A DNA stretch of 64,000 nt, taken from NCBI GenBank assembly GCA_934630705.1, contig CAKTWP010000002.1, positions 186,001 through 250,000 of the forward strand, in the 5' to 3' direction. Each line of letters starts with the position of its first letter. The first letter of the stretch is position 1. Under the pieces are notes generated by a model that saw nothing but the letters and a program-made list of their open reading frames with translations, did not search any database and had not been told where the DNA came from. Below are positions 17,609 to 29,137 of this stretch, piece by piece. The DNA comes from an uncultured Clostridia bacterium. GTDB lineage: Bacteria > Bacillota > Clostridia > Christensenellales > Aristaeellaceae. The position numbers and the translations under genes were made by a program.

Positions 17609-18217
17609 ATGAAAAGACAAATGGCAGGATTTGTGGCATTGGTGCTGCTGGTGTGCTGTGTGACGGCCGCCCTTGCGGAACAGAAAGCGGCAGAAGCAAT
17701 TGATGAAAATGATCGATTGATTGTGCTGAACACAGCAAAAATCATGGGCTATACCGATGAACAGCTGGCGCAGGTGACGGTTCAAGAAAAGCACACCAAT
17801 CAGGATGATCTGGATCTGTTTGTGTTCGTTTGTCCGGAAACAGAGGAATTTGAGACGCTGCGAACCTGCACGGTTCAGATTCTGCCTGACGAAGGAAATG
17901 TTCTTGTCAATCGAACGATAAAGACCTTTCCGGATGACGAAACTTACAAGTCTCTTTCCCATGGGGAGAAAGTGAAGCGGATGCTATTGGCCATCCAGGA
18001 AAAGCTTCCGTGGTTGTGCACGGACGAACCCGGCGATGTATACACGACCTACTTCGCCCCGGAGACGGAAACGCAGCAGTCGGTTTTCTCCAGCTGGAAA
18101 CAATTGCGGGTCTATAAGACGGGCCTTGAGCATCCCCTGTCAGGGAAGATTGTATGGGTCAGCTATCTGCCGGCAGTAGAAATGGTATCGACCGTGGAAA
18201 TCATCCCCTTCCAATAA
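17609..18217 (+). CDS. Secreted protein of unknown function
   Basis: A 202-residue protein with a clear signal peptide (KR, then MAGFVALVLLVCCVTAALA, cleavage likely after ALA near residue 23). The mature part is acidic and carries a NTAKIMGYTDEQLAQVTVQ stretch; I do not recognise the family. AAAGGAGAG precedes the ATG. A decayed second copy of the whole gene and its upstream region follows at 18231-19089, so the locus arose or was repeated by tandem duplication. Confidence 0.8.
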   Translation: MKRQMAGFVALVLLVCCVTAALAEQKAAEAIDENDRLIVLNTAKIMGYTDEQLAQVTVQEKHTNQDDLDLFVFVCPETEEFETLRTCTVQILPDEGNVLVNRTIKTFPDDETYKSLSHGEKVKRMLLAIQEKLPWLCTDEPGDVYTTYFAPETETQQSVFSSWKQLRVYKTGLEHPLSGKIVWVSYLPAVEMVSTVEIIPFQ

Positions 18218-18230
18218 CCTTTTGCATCAG

Positions 18231-18321
18231 CCATTCACCGGCACGGCCCTCCTGGGCGACGGCTCCCCGTGCGGGTAAGCCGGCTCTGGGGTTTGCAGAA
18301 AAGGTGTTTAATAAATGGTAA
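18231..18321 (+). pseudogene. Duplicated 3' fragment of the DUF2804 gene
   Basis: This stretch repeats the last 90 or so bases of the gene at 16425 (compare GTTTAATAAATGGTAA here with GTTTAATAAGTGGTAA there) with point changes and small deletions that break the frame. It marks the left edge of the tandem duplication. Confidence 0.8.
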
Positions 18322-18469
18322 AAAAACGGTCAGAATTTACATTTTAGGTATTGACAATCGGAAGTGTTCATGGTAAAGTAGAATCAGGCAAGGGGAATTC
18401 TTGCCGGGACCTTCCTTCCGAAGCAAGGGAAGCATTTCCTGAGGAGCATTGTGCAAAGGGGTGATTCCA

Positions 18470-19089
18470 ATGTGGGGAAAACGGTTGTTGCTGGTTGGGT
18501 TGCTTTAGGCTGCTGCATCGAAGCGGCAGCGGAGAAAGCGGTTGATGAAACGCATTGACTGATGCGCTGCATACCGCCGCAAAATCATGGGCTACATGGA
18601 CAAACAGCTGGCGCAGGCAACGGTTCAAAAACAGGAAGACCAAGGGAAATACCGGGAAGAATTTGAAAAACAGGTTTATCATATAAAAACGCGCCCATGC
18701 TTGTTTGTCCGGACAGGGCGGAATTCAAGAGACTGCGAAACTGTGGCAATCGGGTTTTGGAAGAAGAAAAGGCGCTCATCTGCTTCTGGGGAGAACTTCA
18801 CTTCATGGATGCTCATGCCTGCCAGCCCGCTTCGAGGCTGAAAAGGTGATGCGGATGACGGCCTTTCCAAAGCAGTTATCCTGGCTGTGTACGGTCGAAT
18901 CGTCCGGCTGATGGTATGCCTTGCGTATCCTACCATGATTGTGGAAGCCAGGCCGCCGTTCTATGTGGGGAACAGCCGCTGGCTGGCAAGGCGGACGTCG
19001 ATCATCCCCTGGTTGGAAAAATCATAAAGGTCAGGCGCATGTCTAAGGAAGAGCACGTGGCAGACGTGAAAATCATCTCCTTCCAATAA
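18470..19089 (+). pseudogene. Decayed copy of the secreted protein gene
   Basis: The stretch follows the gene at 17609 from its start to its stop: ATGGGCTACATGGACAAACA parallels the ATGGGCTATACCGATGAACA of the intact copy, and both end in AAAATCATC TCC/CCC TTCCAATAA. Several frameshifts and early stops (for example TAG within the signal peptide) break the frame, so no full product can be made. A TTGACA remains at 18351-18356 with a poor -10, so the promoter has decayed too. Confidence 0.85.
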
Positions 19090-19115
19090 TCCTTCGCTGT
19101 CAGTCATCCCGCTCG

Positions 19116-19144
19116 CGCCGGGGCAATGCCCCGGCGTTTTTTTT
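19116..19144 (+). terminator. Strong intrinsic terminator before gyrB
   Basis: Perfect 9-bp stem CGCCGGGGC/GCCCCGGCG with loop AAT and a run of eight T. It ends the duplicated secreted-protein locus and insulates gyrB. Confidence 0.92.
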
Positions 19145-19192
19145 GTGCCGTTTTTCGCTTGATTTTTTACACGCATATTATTGAAGAAACCC

Positions 19193-19221
19193 TTCCAAAA
19201 TCAGCGATTTTGTGCTATAAT
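19193..19221 (+). promoter_or_regulatory. Likely gyrB promoter
   Basis: Perfect TATAAT at 19216-19221 with a weak -35 (TTCCAA) at 17 bases. It lies about 60 bases before the gyrB start. Confidence 0.55.
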
Positions 19222-19281
19222 AAATTAGTTAGCGGCGCACCCCAAAAAGCCGTGAACACCCAGAAGCTTGAGGAGGATATC

Positions 19282-21246
19282 ATGGCAGAACAGGAAAAAG
19301 AGCTGCAGGGAAATCCCCAGCAGCAGGGCCATTATGACGAAACACAGATTCAGGTGCTGGAGGGGCTGGAGGCCGTACGGAAGCGGCCCGGCATGTATAT
19401 CGGCTCCACGGACGCACGGGGTCTGCATCATTGCGTATATGAAATCGTGGATAACGCCATTGACGAAGCGCTGGCAGGCTATTGCACTGAAATTCTCGTA
19501 ACGCTGCATAAGGACGGCTCCGTTTCCGTGCGGGATAACGGCCGGGGCTTCCCGGTGGGCATTCATCCCAAGATGCATCGCCCGGCGGTGGAGGTCTGCC
19601 TGACGGTGCTGCATGCGGGCGGCAAGTTCGGCGGCGGGGGCTATAAGGTTTCCGGCGGTCTGCACGGCGTGGGCGCGTCGGTGGTGAACGCCCTGTCGCG
19701 GCATCTGCGGGTGGAAGTGCGCCAGGACGGCAAAATCTACGAGCAGGAATATAATCTGGGCAAGATTCAATACGACCTGCGGGTGATCGGCGAAACGAAG
19801 GAGACGGGCACCACGGTGCGCTTCTGGCCGGATATTCGCAGCGATGAAAATCCCGGCGGCGTGTTTGATCCCGGCATTGAGTTTTCCTTTGATGTGCTCA
19901 AGGCCCGCATCCGGGAAATGGCGTTCCTGAATAAGGGCATCAAGATCACCCTGCGGGATGAGCGGCCCGACGAGGTGCACGAGCGGGTGTTCCATTATGA
20001 GGGCGGCATCCGGGAGTTTGTGAAGTATATCAACAAAAACAAAGAGGTGCTGTTTCCCGAGCCCATTTATGTGGAGGGCGTGAAAAACGGGGTGCTGGTG
20101 GAAGTGGCCATGCAGTATAACGACAGCTATACCGAGAATATCTATTCCTTCGCCAATAATATCCACACCCCCGAGGGCGGCACCCATCTGATGGGCTTCC
20201 AGAGCGCCCTCACCCGGGCCATCAACGATTACGGCCGCAAATATAAGATTCTCAAGGACGCGGACGCCAACCTCAAGGGCGAGGATACCCGGGAATCGCT
20301 GGCGGCGGTGATTTCCGTGAAAATGCCCGAGCCCCAGTTCGAGGGCCAGACCAAATCCAAGCTGGGCAACAGCGAGGTGCGGCCCATTGTGGATGGGCTG
20401 GTGAGCGAGGGGCTGGAAAATTTCCTGGAGGAAAACCCCGCCATCGCCAAGGCCATTCTGGAGCGGTGCCTGGGCGCGGCCCGTGCCCGGGAAGCCGCCC
20501 GCAAGGCCCGGGATCTGACCCGGCGCAAGACGGTGCTGGAATCCGCCTCGCTGCCGGGGAAGCTGGCGGACTGCAGCGAGCGGGATCCGGCCAAATGCGA
20601 GATCTTCCTGGTGGAGGGCGACAGCGCCGGCGGCAGCGCCAAGACGGGGCGCGACCGGATGTTCCAGGCCATTTTGCCCCTGCGCGGCAAGATCCTGAAC
20701 GTGGAAAAGGCCCGGCTGGATAAGATTCTGGTCAGCGAGCAGATCAAGAATATGATCACCGCCTTTGGCTGCGGCGTGGGGGATGAATTTAATCTGGATA
20801 AGCTGCGGTATCATCGCATCGTGTGCATGACCGATGCCGATGTGGACGGCGCGCATATCCGCATTCTGATGCTCACGTTCTTCTATCGCTATATGAAGCC
20901 GCTGATCGAAAAGGGCTATGTGTATATCGCCATGCCCCCGCTGTACAAGGTGACCAAGAACAAGCAGGAGTATTACGTATACGACGATAAGGAGCTTCAG
21001 CAGCTGCTGGACAAGCTGGGCCGGGAAACCAAGGCGGAGATTCAGCGCTATAAAGGCCTGGGCGAAATGAGCAGCGAGCAGCTCTGGCAGACCACCATGA
21101 ACCCCGAAACCCGCACCATGATGCGCGTGACCATGGAGGACGCCATGGCCGCCGACGAGATTATCACCCTGCTCATGGGCGACAAGGTGGAGCCCCGGCG
21201 GGAGTTCATTGAGCAAAACAGCGATCAGGCCATTCTGGACGTGTAA
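19282..21246 (+). CDS. gyrB: DNA gyrase subunit B
   Basis: A 654-residue ATPase subunit. The N-terminal GHKL domain has IVDNAIDEALAG and GGKFGGGGYKVSGGLHGVG; the TOPRIM domain has EGDSAGGSAK (E445) and DADVDGAH (D518, D520, D522). The C-terminal GyrB stretch ends normally. It is assigned as gyrase rather than topoisomerase IV because the partner at 21912 carries a GyrA box. AGGAGG at 6-7 bases supports the start at 19282 over upstream codons. A small secreted-protein gene separates it from gyrA, 12 bases downstream. Confidence 0.97.
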   Translation: MAEQEKELQGNPQQQGHYDETQIQVLEGLEAVRKRPGMYIGSTDARGLHHCVYEIVDNAIDEALAGYCTEILVTLHKDGSVSVRDNGRGFPVGIHPKMHRPAVEVCLTVLHAGGKFGGGGYKVSGGLHGVGASVVNALSRHLRVEVRQDGKIYEQEYNLGKIQYDLRVIGETKETGTTVRFWPDIRSDENPGGVFDPGIEFSFDVLKARIREMAFLNKGIKITLRDERPDEVHERVFHYEGGIREFVKYINKNKEVLFPEPIYVEGVKNGVLVEVAMQYNDSYTENIYSFANNIHTPEGGTHLMGFQSALTRAINDYGRKYKILKDADANLKGEDTRESLAAVISVKMPEPQFEGQTKSKLGNSEVRPIVDGLVSEGLENFLEENPAIAKAILERCLGAARAREAARKARDLTRRKTVLESASLPGKLADCSERDPAKCEIFLVEGDSAGGSAKTGRDRMFQAILPLRGKILNVEKARLDKILVSEQIKNMITAFGCGVGDEFNLDKLRYHRIVCMTDADVDGAHIRILMLTFFYRYMKPLIEKGYVYIAMPPLYKVTKNKQEYYVYDDKELQQLLDKLGRETKAEIQRYKGLGEMSSEQLWQTTMNPETRTMMRVTMEDAMAADEIITLLMGDKVEPRREFIEQNSDQAILDV

Positions 21247-21258
21247 GGGGGCGGCGGC

Positions 21259-21864
21259 ATGAAAAAATGCTTTTGTCTGCTGCTGTGCCTGCTGCTGGCG
21301 CTGCCCCTTGGGGGCCAATGCGAGGCGATGGGCGATCAGGCCCAGTGGTTCCATGACCAGAGCCGGGCGCTGGCGGCCCTGATGGGCGAGGCCGCGCAAA
21401 ACGCGGATTACACCGGGCTGTACGCCTCCGGAGCCATTCAGGAAAAGGCGACGGCGCTTGGCCAGATGGATTTTACCGCGCCGCTTCGGCTGCTGCTCTG
21501 GCAGGGCGAAGCGCTTGATCAGGCCCTGCGGCAGATGGCGGATGCTGCGGATCTGGCCCTTTCCCCGGCGCTGCGCCAGCAGGCCCGGCGGCGGATGCTG
21601 AACGCGGTGCCATCCACGCTGGCGGGATACGCGGGCGCGGAGAATCTGGCTGCCGCCACGATCCTGACCATGGAAACCGCCTGCGCCGCGCCGGAATGGC
21701 TGCGGGGCGACGCCCTTGTGCTGCTGGAATATGGCGGGGATACGGCCGTGATGGTCTGCTTTTCCCCGCTGGATACCGGCGTGGCCGTCATCAGCGCAAT
21801 GCCGGTTTCCCAGGCGGCCGCGGCGGAAAATCTGCCCGAGGCTTCGGCACAATACAGCTTCTGA
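21259..21864 (+). CDS. Secreted protein of unknown function between gyrB and gyrA
   Basis: A 201-residue protein with a signal peptide (KK, then CFCLLLCLLLALPLGG, likely cleavage after CEA near residue 23). The mature part is Ala/Leu-rich and mostly helical, with no cysteine pattern or catalytic motif that I know. It starts 12 bases after gyrB and ends 47 bases before gyrA, so it must be co-transcribed with both gyrase genes. An exported protein at this place is unusual. Confidence 0.75.
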   Translation: MKKCFCLLLCLLLALPLGGQCEAMGDQAQWFHDQSRALAALMGEAAQNADYTGLYASGAIQEKATALGQMDFTAPLRLLLWQGEALDQALRQMADAADLALSPALRQQARRRMLNAVPSTLAGYAGAENLAAATILTMETACAAPEWLRGDALVLLEYGGDTAVMVCFSPLDTGVAVISAMPVSQAAAAENLPEASAQYSF

Positions 21865-21911
21865 TTTCGGATCAATACACTGCCATCCCATCCATGAAAG
21901 GATAAAACGCA

Positions 21912-24404
<2,493 letters not shown>

Positions 24405-24494
24405 TGAATGGAGGGGGAAACCGCTTTTGCGTTGTTTCGCCCTGCAAAAACATGAATAGGCATGGGCATAATAAATAAGTAAAGAATCCTGAAC

Positions 24495-24555
24495 GGCTTT
24501 CCTGGAGGGAGCGCGAGGGAATCATTCTTTGGCCTCCAAGGAATGGTTCCCTCGC
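24495..24555 (+). repeat. Intergenic repeat, module B (copy 2)
   Basis: GGCTTTCCTGG leader, then a hairpin of GCGAGGGAATCATTC and GGAATGGTTCCCTCGC, 90 bases after gyrA in the gyrA sense direction. Confidence 0.78.
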
Positions 24556-24598
24556 CCTTTCATCTCCACCATTTCATTGATGCAATGAAGGAGCTTCT

Positions 24599-26197
24599 AT
24601 GACGCAGAAACAGAAGTCGCTGGTGGGCGGCGTATCCGTGCTGGGGATTGCGGGGCTGATCTGCAAGGTGGTAGGGGTGCTGTATCGCATTCCGCTGGCC
24701 TATCTGATCGAGCCCATGGGCATGGCGCTGTATCACAAGGTGTTTCCCGCCTATAACCTGCTGCTGACCATTTCCTCTGCGGGCATTCCGGTGGCCATTT
24801 CCCGGATGGTGAGCCATTATGTGACCAGGGACGATCCCCGGAACGCCAAACGCATTTTCAAGACCGCACTGCGATTGCTGTGCGCTTTGGGCCTGATTAC
24901 CACCCTGCTGCTCCTGGCCTTCTCCGGGCAGATTGCCGCCTGGCAGGGGGCGGAAGCGGCCAAGGCGGGCTATCTGTGTATCGGGCCCAGCCTGTTTTTC
25001 GTCTGCGCCATGAGCGCGTATCGCGGATTTTTGCAGGGCCGCCGCCAGATGATGCCAACCGCCGTGTCCCAGCTGATCGAGCAGGTGGGCAAGGTGGCCG
25101 TTGCGCTGCCGCTGGCCTATCTGGGCATGGGCATGGGCGGCGTGGCCTGGGGCGCTGCCGGAGCGCTGCTGGGCTCCACCATTGGCGAGGCCGCGGCGCT
25201 GCTGTATATGATCTGGCAGCTGCGGCGGCAGCAGGGCGCCTTTGACGCCCTGGAGCAGGCCCCTGCCCGCGTTCTGAACCAACGCACCATCGCCAAACGC
25301 TTGGTGCTGATTTCCATTCCCATCACCCTGGGGGCCTGCATCGTGCCCCTGGCCGGGTTTATCGACAGCGTGATGCTTACCAATCTGATGGAGCGGACAG
25401 GCATGGCCTATGAGGAAGCCATGGTGCGCTACGGCGTGTATTCCGGCCCGGTGCTCACGCTGATTAACGTGCCCACTGCGCTGGCCATGGCCATGAGCAC
25501 CAATCTGGTGCCCGATATTTCCGCCGGCATGGCCCGGGGCGATCGGGACTATGTGCAAAAGGAAGCGGGCGTGGGCCTGCGGATGGCGGCGGTGATCGGG
25601 TTTCCCTGCTCCATCGGCATGAGCCTGCTGGCCGAGCCCATCCTGTTTCTGTGCTATCAGGGGGCGTATACGGCGGCGCAATTGCAGGTGGCGGCGGAGC
25701 TGCTGCAAATCAGCAGCCTCACCATTGTGCTGTTTACCATGGTGCAGGCCACCAGCGGCGTCCTTCAGGGCATGGGCAAGCAGCGGATTCCCATGTATAC
25801 CCTGATGATCGGCGTGGCCCTGAAAATCACGCTGAATTACTCGCTGGTGCGCATTCCGGGGGTGGATATCCATGGCGCGCCCTGGGCGTCGCTGCTGTGC
25901 TACACGGCCAGCATGATTCCCAATCTGTATTATGTGTGCAAGCATACAGGCTATCGCATGGACTGGCTGGCTGTGATCGTGAAGCCCCTGGGCTGCTCGC
26001 TGCTGATGGGCGGCGTGGTGTACGGGCTGTGGACGGTGCTGTTTGGCAGCGCGGCAGATCTGCGCAAGCAGACGCTGCTGATGGGGGTGGTGCTGTGCGT
26101 GGCGGTGGGCATGGCGGTATACTTTGCCGCCGCATGGAAGCTGGGGGCCATTCGGAAAGAGGATTTGCCCGCACGGCTGAGGAGGAAAGCAAAATGA
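24599..26197 (+). CDS. Lipid-linked polysaccharide flippase (SpoVB/YabM-like, MOP superfamily)
   Basis: A 532-residue membrane protein with about 14 predicted helices of the polysaccharide-transport (MATE-like) fold. The start GGVSVLGIAGLICKVVGVLYRIPL is typical of the SpoVB/YabM branch, which moves lipid-linked cell-wall or spore precursors. AAGGAG precedes the ATG. Its stop overlaps the mazG start by four bases, reproducing the Bacillus yabM-yabN order, so YabM is the closer match than SpoVB itself. Substrate unknown. Confidence 0.85.
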   Translation: MTQKQKSLVGGVSVLGIAGLICKVVGVLYRIPLAYLIEPMGMALYHKVFPAYNLLLTISSAGIPVAISRMVSHYVTRDDPRNAKRIFKTALRLLCALGLITTLLLLAFSGQIAAWQGAEAAKAGYLCIGPSLFFVCAMSAYRGFLQGRRQMMPTAVSQLIEQVGKVAVALPLAYLGMGMGGVAWGAAGALLGSTIGEAAALLYMIWQLRRQQGAFDALEQAPARVLNQRTIAKRLVLISIPITLGACIVPLAGFIDSVMLTNLMERTGMAYEEAMVRYGVYSGPVLTLINVPTALAMAMSTNLVPDISAGMARGDRDYVQKEAGVGLRMAAVIGFPCSIGMSLLAEPILFLCYQGAYTAAQLQVAAELLQISSLTIVLFTMVQATSGVLQGMGKQRIPMYTLMIGVALKITLNYSLVRIPGVDIHGAPWASLLCYTASMIPNLYYVCKHTGYRMDWLAVIVKPLGCSLLMGGVVYGLWTVLFGSAADLRKQTLLMGVVLCVAVGMAVYFAAAWKLGAIRKEDLPARLRRKAK

Positions 26198-27621
26198 ACA
26201 AAATCACCGTGGTATCCCTGGGCCCGGGCAGCCGGAAGCTGCTCACCCTGGGGGCGATGGAAGCCATGGAACAGGCGAAAAAGCTGGTGCTGCGCACGGA
26301 AAAATGCGATGCGGCCGCATATCTTCGGGAAAAAGGGATATCCTTTGATACGCTGGATGATCTGCATGAAGCCTGCGAGGATTTTGACGAGCTGGCGGCG
26401 GCGGCTGTGAAGCGACTCAAAGCGCTGGCGGCGGAAGGGCCGGTTTGCTATGGGGTGCTGGACGCGGGAGCGGACGCTACCGTTTCCGCCCTCCGGGCAC
26501 AGGCGGAGACGGAGCTTCTCCCCGGCGTGCCCCTGAGCGCGCCGTTTCAGGCAGCGGCGCCTCAGGAAAAGATCGAGATTCAGACCGCGGACAGCCTGAA
26601 CGTGACCGGCATGCAGAACCCTCTGCTGATTCTGGAGCTGGATTCCCGGATGCTGGCGGGGGATTGCAAGCTGGCGCTGCTGGACTGGTATGACCCGGAT
26701 CAGCCGGTGCTGTTTTTTCCGCCGGCGGAAACGGCGGCGCGGACGTATCGGGAGATTCGCCTGTGCGAGCTGGACCGCCAGAGGCAATACGACCACACCT
26801 GCGCCGCCCTGCTGCCTGCGCAGGCGCTGACGGAGCGGAAACGGTTCGATTTCTATGATCTGGTGCGGGTGCTGGCCATTCTGCGGGGTGAAAACGGCTG
26901 CCCCTGGGATCAGGAGCAGACCCACGAAACCCTGCGCAAGTATCTGATTGAGGAAGCCTACGAAACCGCCGCGGCCATTGATGAGGCGGACTGGGACCAC
27001 GTGGCCGACGAATTGGGCGATGTGCTGCTGCAGGTGGTGTTCCAGGCGAACATTGGCCGGCAGTACGGCACGTTTGAGCTGGGGGATGTGACGACAGACA
27101 TCTGCCGGAAGATGATCTCCCGCCATTCCCATATTTTCGGCTCCGATCATTGCGAAACGGCGGAGGACGTGGTGACCAACTGGGAGAAGATCAAGAAGGC
27201 CGAGCGGGGCTTTGAAACCCAGGGACAGGTGCTCCAGGGGGTATCCCGGGGGCTGCCGCCGCTGATGCGGGCGGAAAAGGTGCAGAAAAAGGCCCGGGAT
27301 GTGGGCTTTGACTGGGATGATCCCAAGGATGCGCTGGCGAAGGTCCATGAGGAAGCGGAGGAGGTTTCCCAGGCGCTGGACGAGGGCGATCCCCGGCATT
27401 TGCGGGAGGAGGTGGGCGATCTGTTCTTCGCCTGCGTGAACGCCTCCCGGCTTGCCGGCGTGGACGCGGAAACCGCCCTGCAGCAGGCCACGGAGAAGTT
27501 TGTTTCCCGGTTCTCGGCCATGGAAAATGCGATTTTACAGGATGGAAAACGGTTGGAGGACTTGACATTATCGGAAATGGATGTATACTGGAAAGGTAGC
27601 AAACAACGCGTGAAGCCATAA
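26194..27621 (+). CDS. mazG: YabN-type nucleotide pyrophosphohydrolase with N-terminal methylase-like domain
   Basis: A 475-residue fusion. Residues 1 to about 220 form a tetrapyrrole-methylase-like domain starting ITVVSLGPGSRKLLT; its role in YabN is unclear. Residues about 225-475 hold two MazG halves, with ENGCPWDQEQTHETLRKY and the acidic metal motifs IEEAYE, EEAEEVSQAL and REEVGDLF. MazG removes pyrophosphate from non-canonical or excess NTPs. The ATGA overlap with the flippase shows translational coupling; GAGGAGGAAAGC supplies the ribosome-binding site. Confidence 0.93.
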   Translation: MNKITVVSLGPGSRKLLTLGAMEAMEQAKKLVLRTEKCDAAAYLREKGISFDTLDDLHEACEDFDELAAAAVKRLKALAAEGPVCYGVLDAGADATVSALRAQAETELLPGVPLSAPFQAAAPQEKIEIQTADSLNVTGMQNPLLILELDSRMLAGDCKLALLDWYDPDQPVLFFPPAETAARTYREIRLCELDRQRQYDHTCAALLPAQALTERKRFDFYDLVRVLAILRGENGCPWDQEQTHETLRKYLIEEAYETAAAIDEADWDHVADELGDVLLQVVFQANIGRQYGTFELGDVTTDICRKMISRHSHIFGSDHCETAEDVVTNWEKIKKAERGFETQGQVLQGVSRGLPPLMRAEKVQKKARDVGFDWDDPKDALAKVHEEAEEVSQALDEGDPRHLREEVGDLFFACVNASRLAGVDAETALQQATEKFVSRFSAMENAILQDGKRLEDLTLSEMDVYWKGSKQRVKP

Positions 27622-27666
27622 GGCTTTGCGGCTTGTCATTCTCAATGCAATTGGAGGGTAAATCTC

Positions 27667-27942
27667 ATGAACAAGTCTGAACTGATTGTGGCCCTGGCCC
27701 AGAAGGCCGAGCTTTCCAAGAAGGATGCTGAAAAGGCCCTGACCGCGTTTGTGGACGTGGTAACCGAATCTCTCAAGGCTGGCGACAAGGTGCAGCTGGT
27801 GGGCTTTGGCACCTTTGAAAGCAAGGATCGTCCCGCCCGCACGGCCCGCAATCCCCGCACCGGCGAGGAAATCACCATTGAAGCCAGCAAGACCGCTTCC
27901 TTCAAGGTGGGCAAGGCCCTCAAGGACGCCATCAACGGCTAA
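27667..27942 (+). CDS. hup: HU-type DNA-binding protein
   Basis: A 91-residue histone-like protein of standard length with the HU signature GFGTFESKDRPARTARNPRT and the C-terminal KVGKALKDAING. It binds and bends DNA as a dimer. It has its own good ribosome-binding site (GGAGG) and is followed by a hairpin with six T, so it may also be transcribed apart from mazG. In Bacillus no hup lies between yabN and yabO, but this order is common in Clostridia. Confidence 0.97.
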   Translation: MNKSELIVALAQKAELSKKDAEKALTAFVDVVTESLKAGDKVQLVGFGTFESKDRPARTARNPRTGEEITIEASKTASFKVGKALKDAING

Positions 27943-27956
27943 GATCAAAGCGCAAA

Positions 27957-27987
27957 GGGCGTGCCGGCTTTCGGCGCGCCCTTTTTT
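27957..27987 (+). terminator. Terminator or attenuator between hup and rqcP
   Basis: GGGCGTGCCG/CGGCGCGCCC hairpin followed by six T. It ends just before the rqcP ribosome-binding site, so some read-through is needed to express rqcP from upstream. Confidence 0.8.
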
Positions 27988-28005
27988 CAGCGAAGGAGTT
28001 TTTGC

Positions 28006-28281
28006 ATGCGGCTGGATAAATTTTTGAAGGTATCCCGGATTATCAAGCGCCGCACCGTGGCCAAGGAGGCCTGCGATGGCGGCCGGGTGTCCATTAACGG
28101 CAAGGTGGCCAAGGCCGGGGCCGAGGTGAAGGAAAACGACGTGATGGAGATCCGCTTTGGCAATCGGGTTGGCAAATATCAGATCATGGATGTGCGCGAG
28201 GTGGTGCGCAAGGAAAACGCCGCCGAGATGTACAGGGTGCTGGAGGAGGACGACGCCATTCGCGCCCAGCGTGGGGAATAA
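28006..28281 (+). CDS. rqcP: S4-domain RNA-binding protein RqcP (YabO)
   Basis: A 91-residue S4-domain protein, MRLDKFLKVSRIIKRRTVAKEA with GGRVSINGKVAKAG. The Bacillus homologue YabO/RqcP helps RqcH add alanine tails to stalled nascent chains on 50S subunits. The start at 28006 has GAAGGAG at 9 bases. The yabM-yabN-hup-yabO order supports the assignment over the Hsp15 branch. Confidence 0.9.
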   Translation: MRLDKFLKVSRIIKRRTVAKEACDGGRVSINGKVAKAGAEVKENDVMEIRFGNRVGKYQIMDVREVVRKENAAEMYRVLEEDDAIRAQRGE

Positions 28282-28295
28282 AGCGCAATAAAAAG

Positions 28296-28357
28296 GCGGG
28301 AGGCGTATTCCCAGGCAGCCAAGGAATGCTCCTCCCGCGCTTTCCCGGAGAAAGCCC
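28296..28357 (-). repeat. Intergenic repeat, module B (copy 3)
   Basis: On the minus strand: GGCTTTCTCCGGGAAAG leader and a hairpin with stems GCGGGAGG/CCTCCCGC. It begins within six bases of the thiT stop codon, in the thiT sense direction, and lies between convergent genes. Confidence 0.75.
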
Positions 28358-28362
28358 AAGGT

Positions 28363-29031
28363 TTATTTGGCTTGCAGAATCTTCATCACGGGCTTGGCCA
28401 CAAGCAGGGCAAGCACGATGCAGATCAGCGTGTCGGGGATCAGGTAAGTGCCGTTATAGACCAGGCTGGGCCAGAAGGCGGTATCCCAGAACATGTAGCC
28501 CGCCAGCGTCGCAGAGAGGGCGCGGGTGACGGCAGCGATGATGATGGCCGCATAGAGCCCCCAGGTCTTGGGCAGCTTCTTGGCCAGGCCGGCCAGGCCA
28601 AGCGCGCCGAAAGCCAGCAGATAATCCAGCAGGAACTGCCACACGTTCAGGAACCAGCCGCCCTGCAGATACTGCAGCGCGCCATACACCACGCCAACCA
28701 CCACGCCGGGGCCCACGCCATACGCGGCGGCAAAGAGCATAATGGGCAGCATGCTGCCGGGGGTGACGCTGCCGCCCTGGGGCATCCGGAACAGCCGGAA
28801 GCAGGACAGCACGTAGGACAGGGCGATGGACAGAGCGGCGAAGGCAATGGTCTTGGCGGTCCACTGCTTCCGGGTCTTGCCCGAGAGCAGCAAAATGGCG
28901 CCAAGGGCGACAATCACCAGCAGGATAATCCAGGTGGTGGCAGGGGTTTCGGTGAATTTCTCCACCAGCTCGCTTTGCCAGGTGGCAGGGGTTTCCTCCG
29001 CCCGCGCGGCGGAAATGAACAGGTCCAGCAT
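28363..29031 (-). CDS. thiT: Thiamine transporter ThiT (ECF S-component)
   Basis: A 222-residue membrane protein. After an N-terminal extension with one extra helix (about residues 33-50), six helices follow the ThiT pattern, with FRMPQGGSVTPGSMLPIML and GVVYGALQYLQGG, the thiamine-pocket loop regions. It supplies substrate specificity to a shared ECF module (EcfA-A'-T), which is not encoded here. A TPP riboswitch and terminator directly upstream confirm the thiamine link. GGAGG lies 10 bases before the ATG. Confidence 0.94.
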   Translation of the reverse strand: MLDLFISAARAEETPATWQSELVEKFTETPATTWIILLVIVALGAILLLSGKTRKQWTAKTIAFAALSIALSYVLSCFRLFRMPQGGSVTPGSMLPIMLFAAAYGVGPGVVVGVVYGALQYLQGGWFLNVWQFLLDYLLAFGALGLAGLAKKLPKTWGLYAAIIIAAVTRALSATLAGYMFWDTAFWPSLVYNGTYLIPDTLICIVLALLVAKPVMKILQAK

Positions 29032-29071
29032 CTTGAGTCAGCCTCCTTTTTCTTTGGCATCCGATCCATAG

Positions 29072-29101
29072 AAAAAACCCACACGCCTTTGGGCATGTGG
29101 G
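29072..29101 (-). terminator. Terminator in the TPP riboswitch expression platform
   Basis: On the minus strand a 10-bp stem CCCACATGCC/GGCGTGTGGG with loop CAAA and six T, between the TPP aptamer and thiT. It is the expected off-switch when TPP is bound. Confidence 0.9.
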
Positions 29102-29137
29102 AAACGGAGTGAACGCAGGCGAAACAGTACCCGCGCG

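Noticed and set aside
18470..19089. A second intact secreted protein gene
   Set aside because: The similarity to the gene at 17609 is broken by frameshifts and stops; no frame gives a full product.
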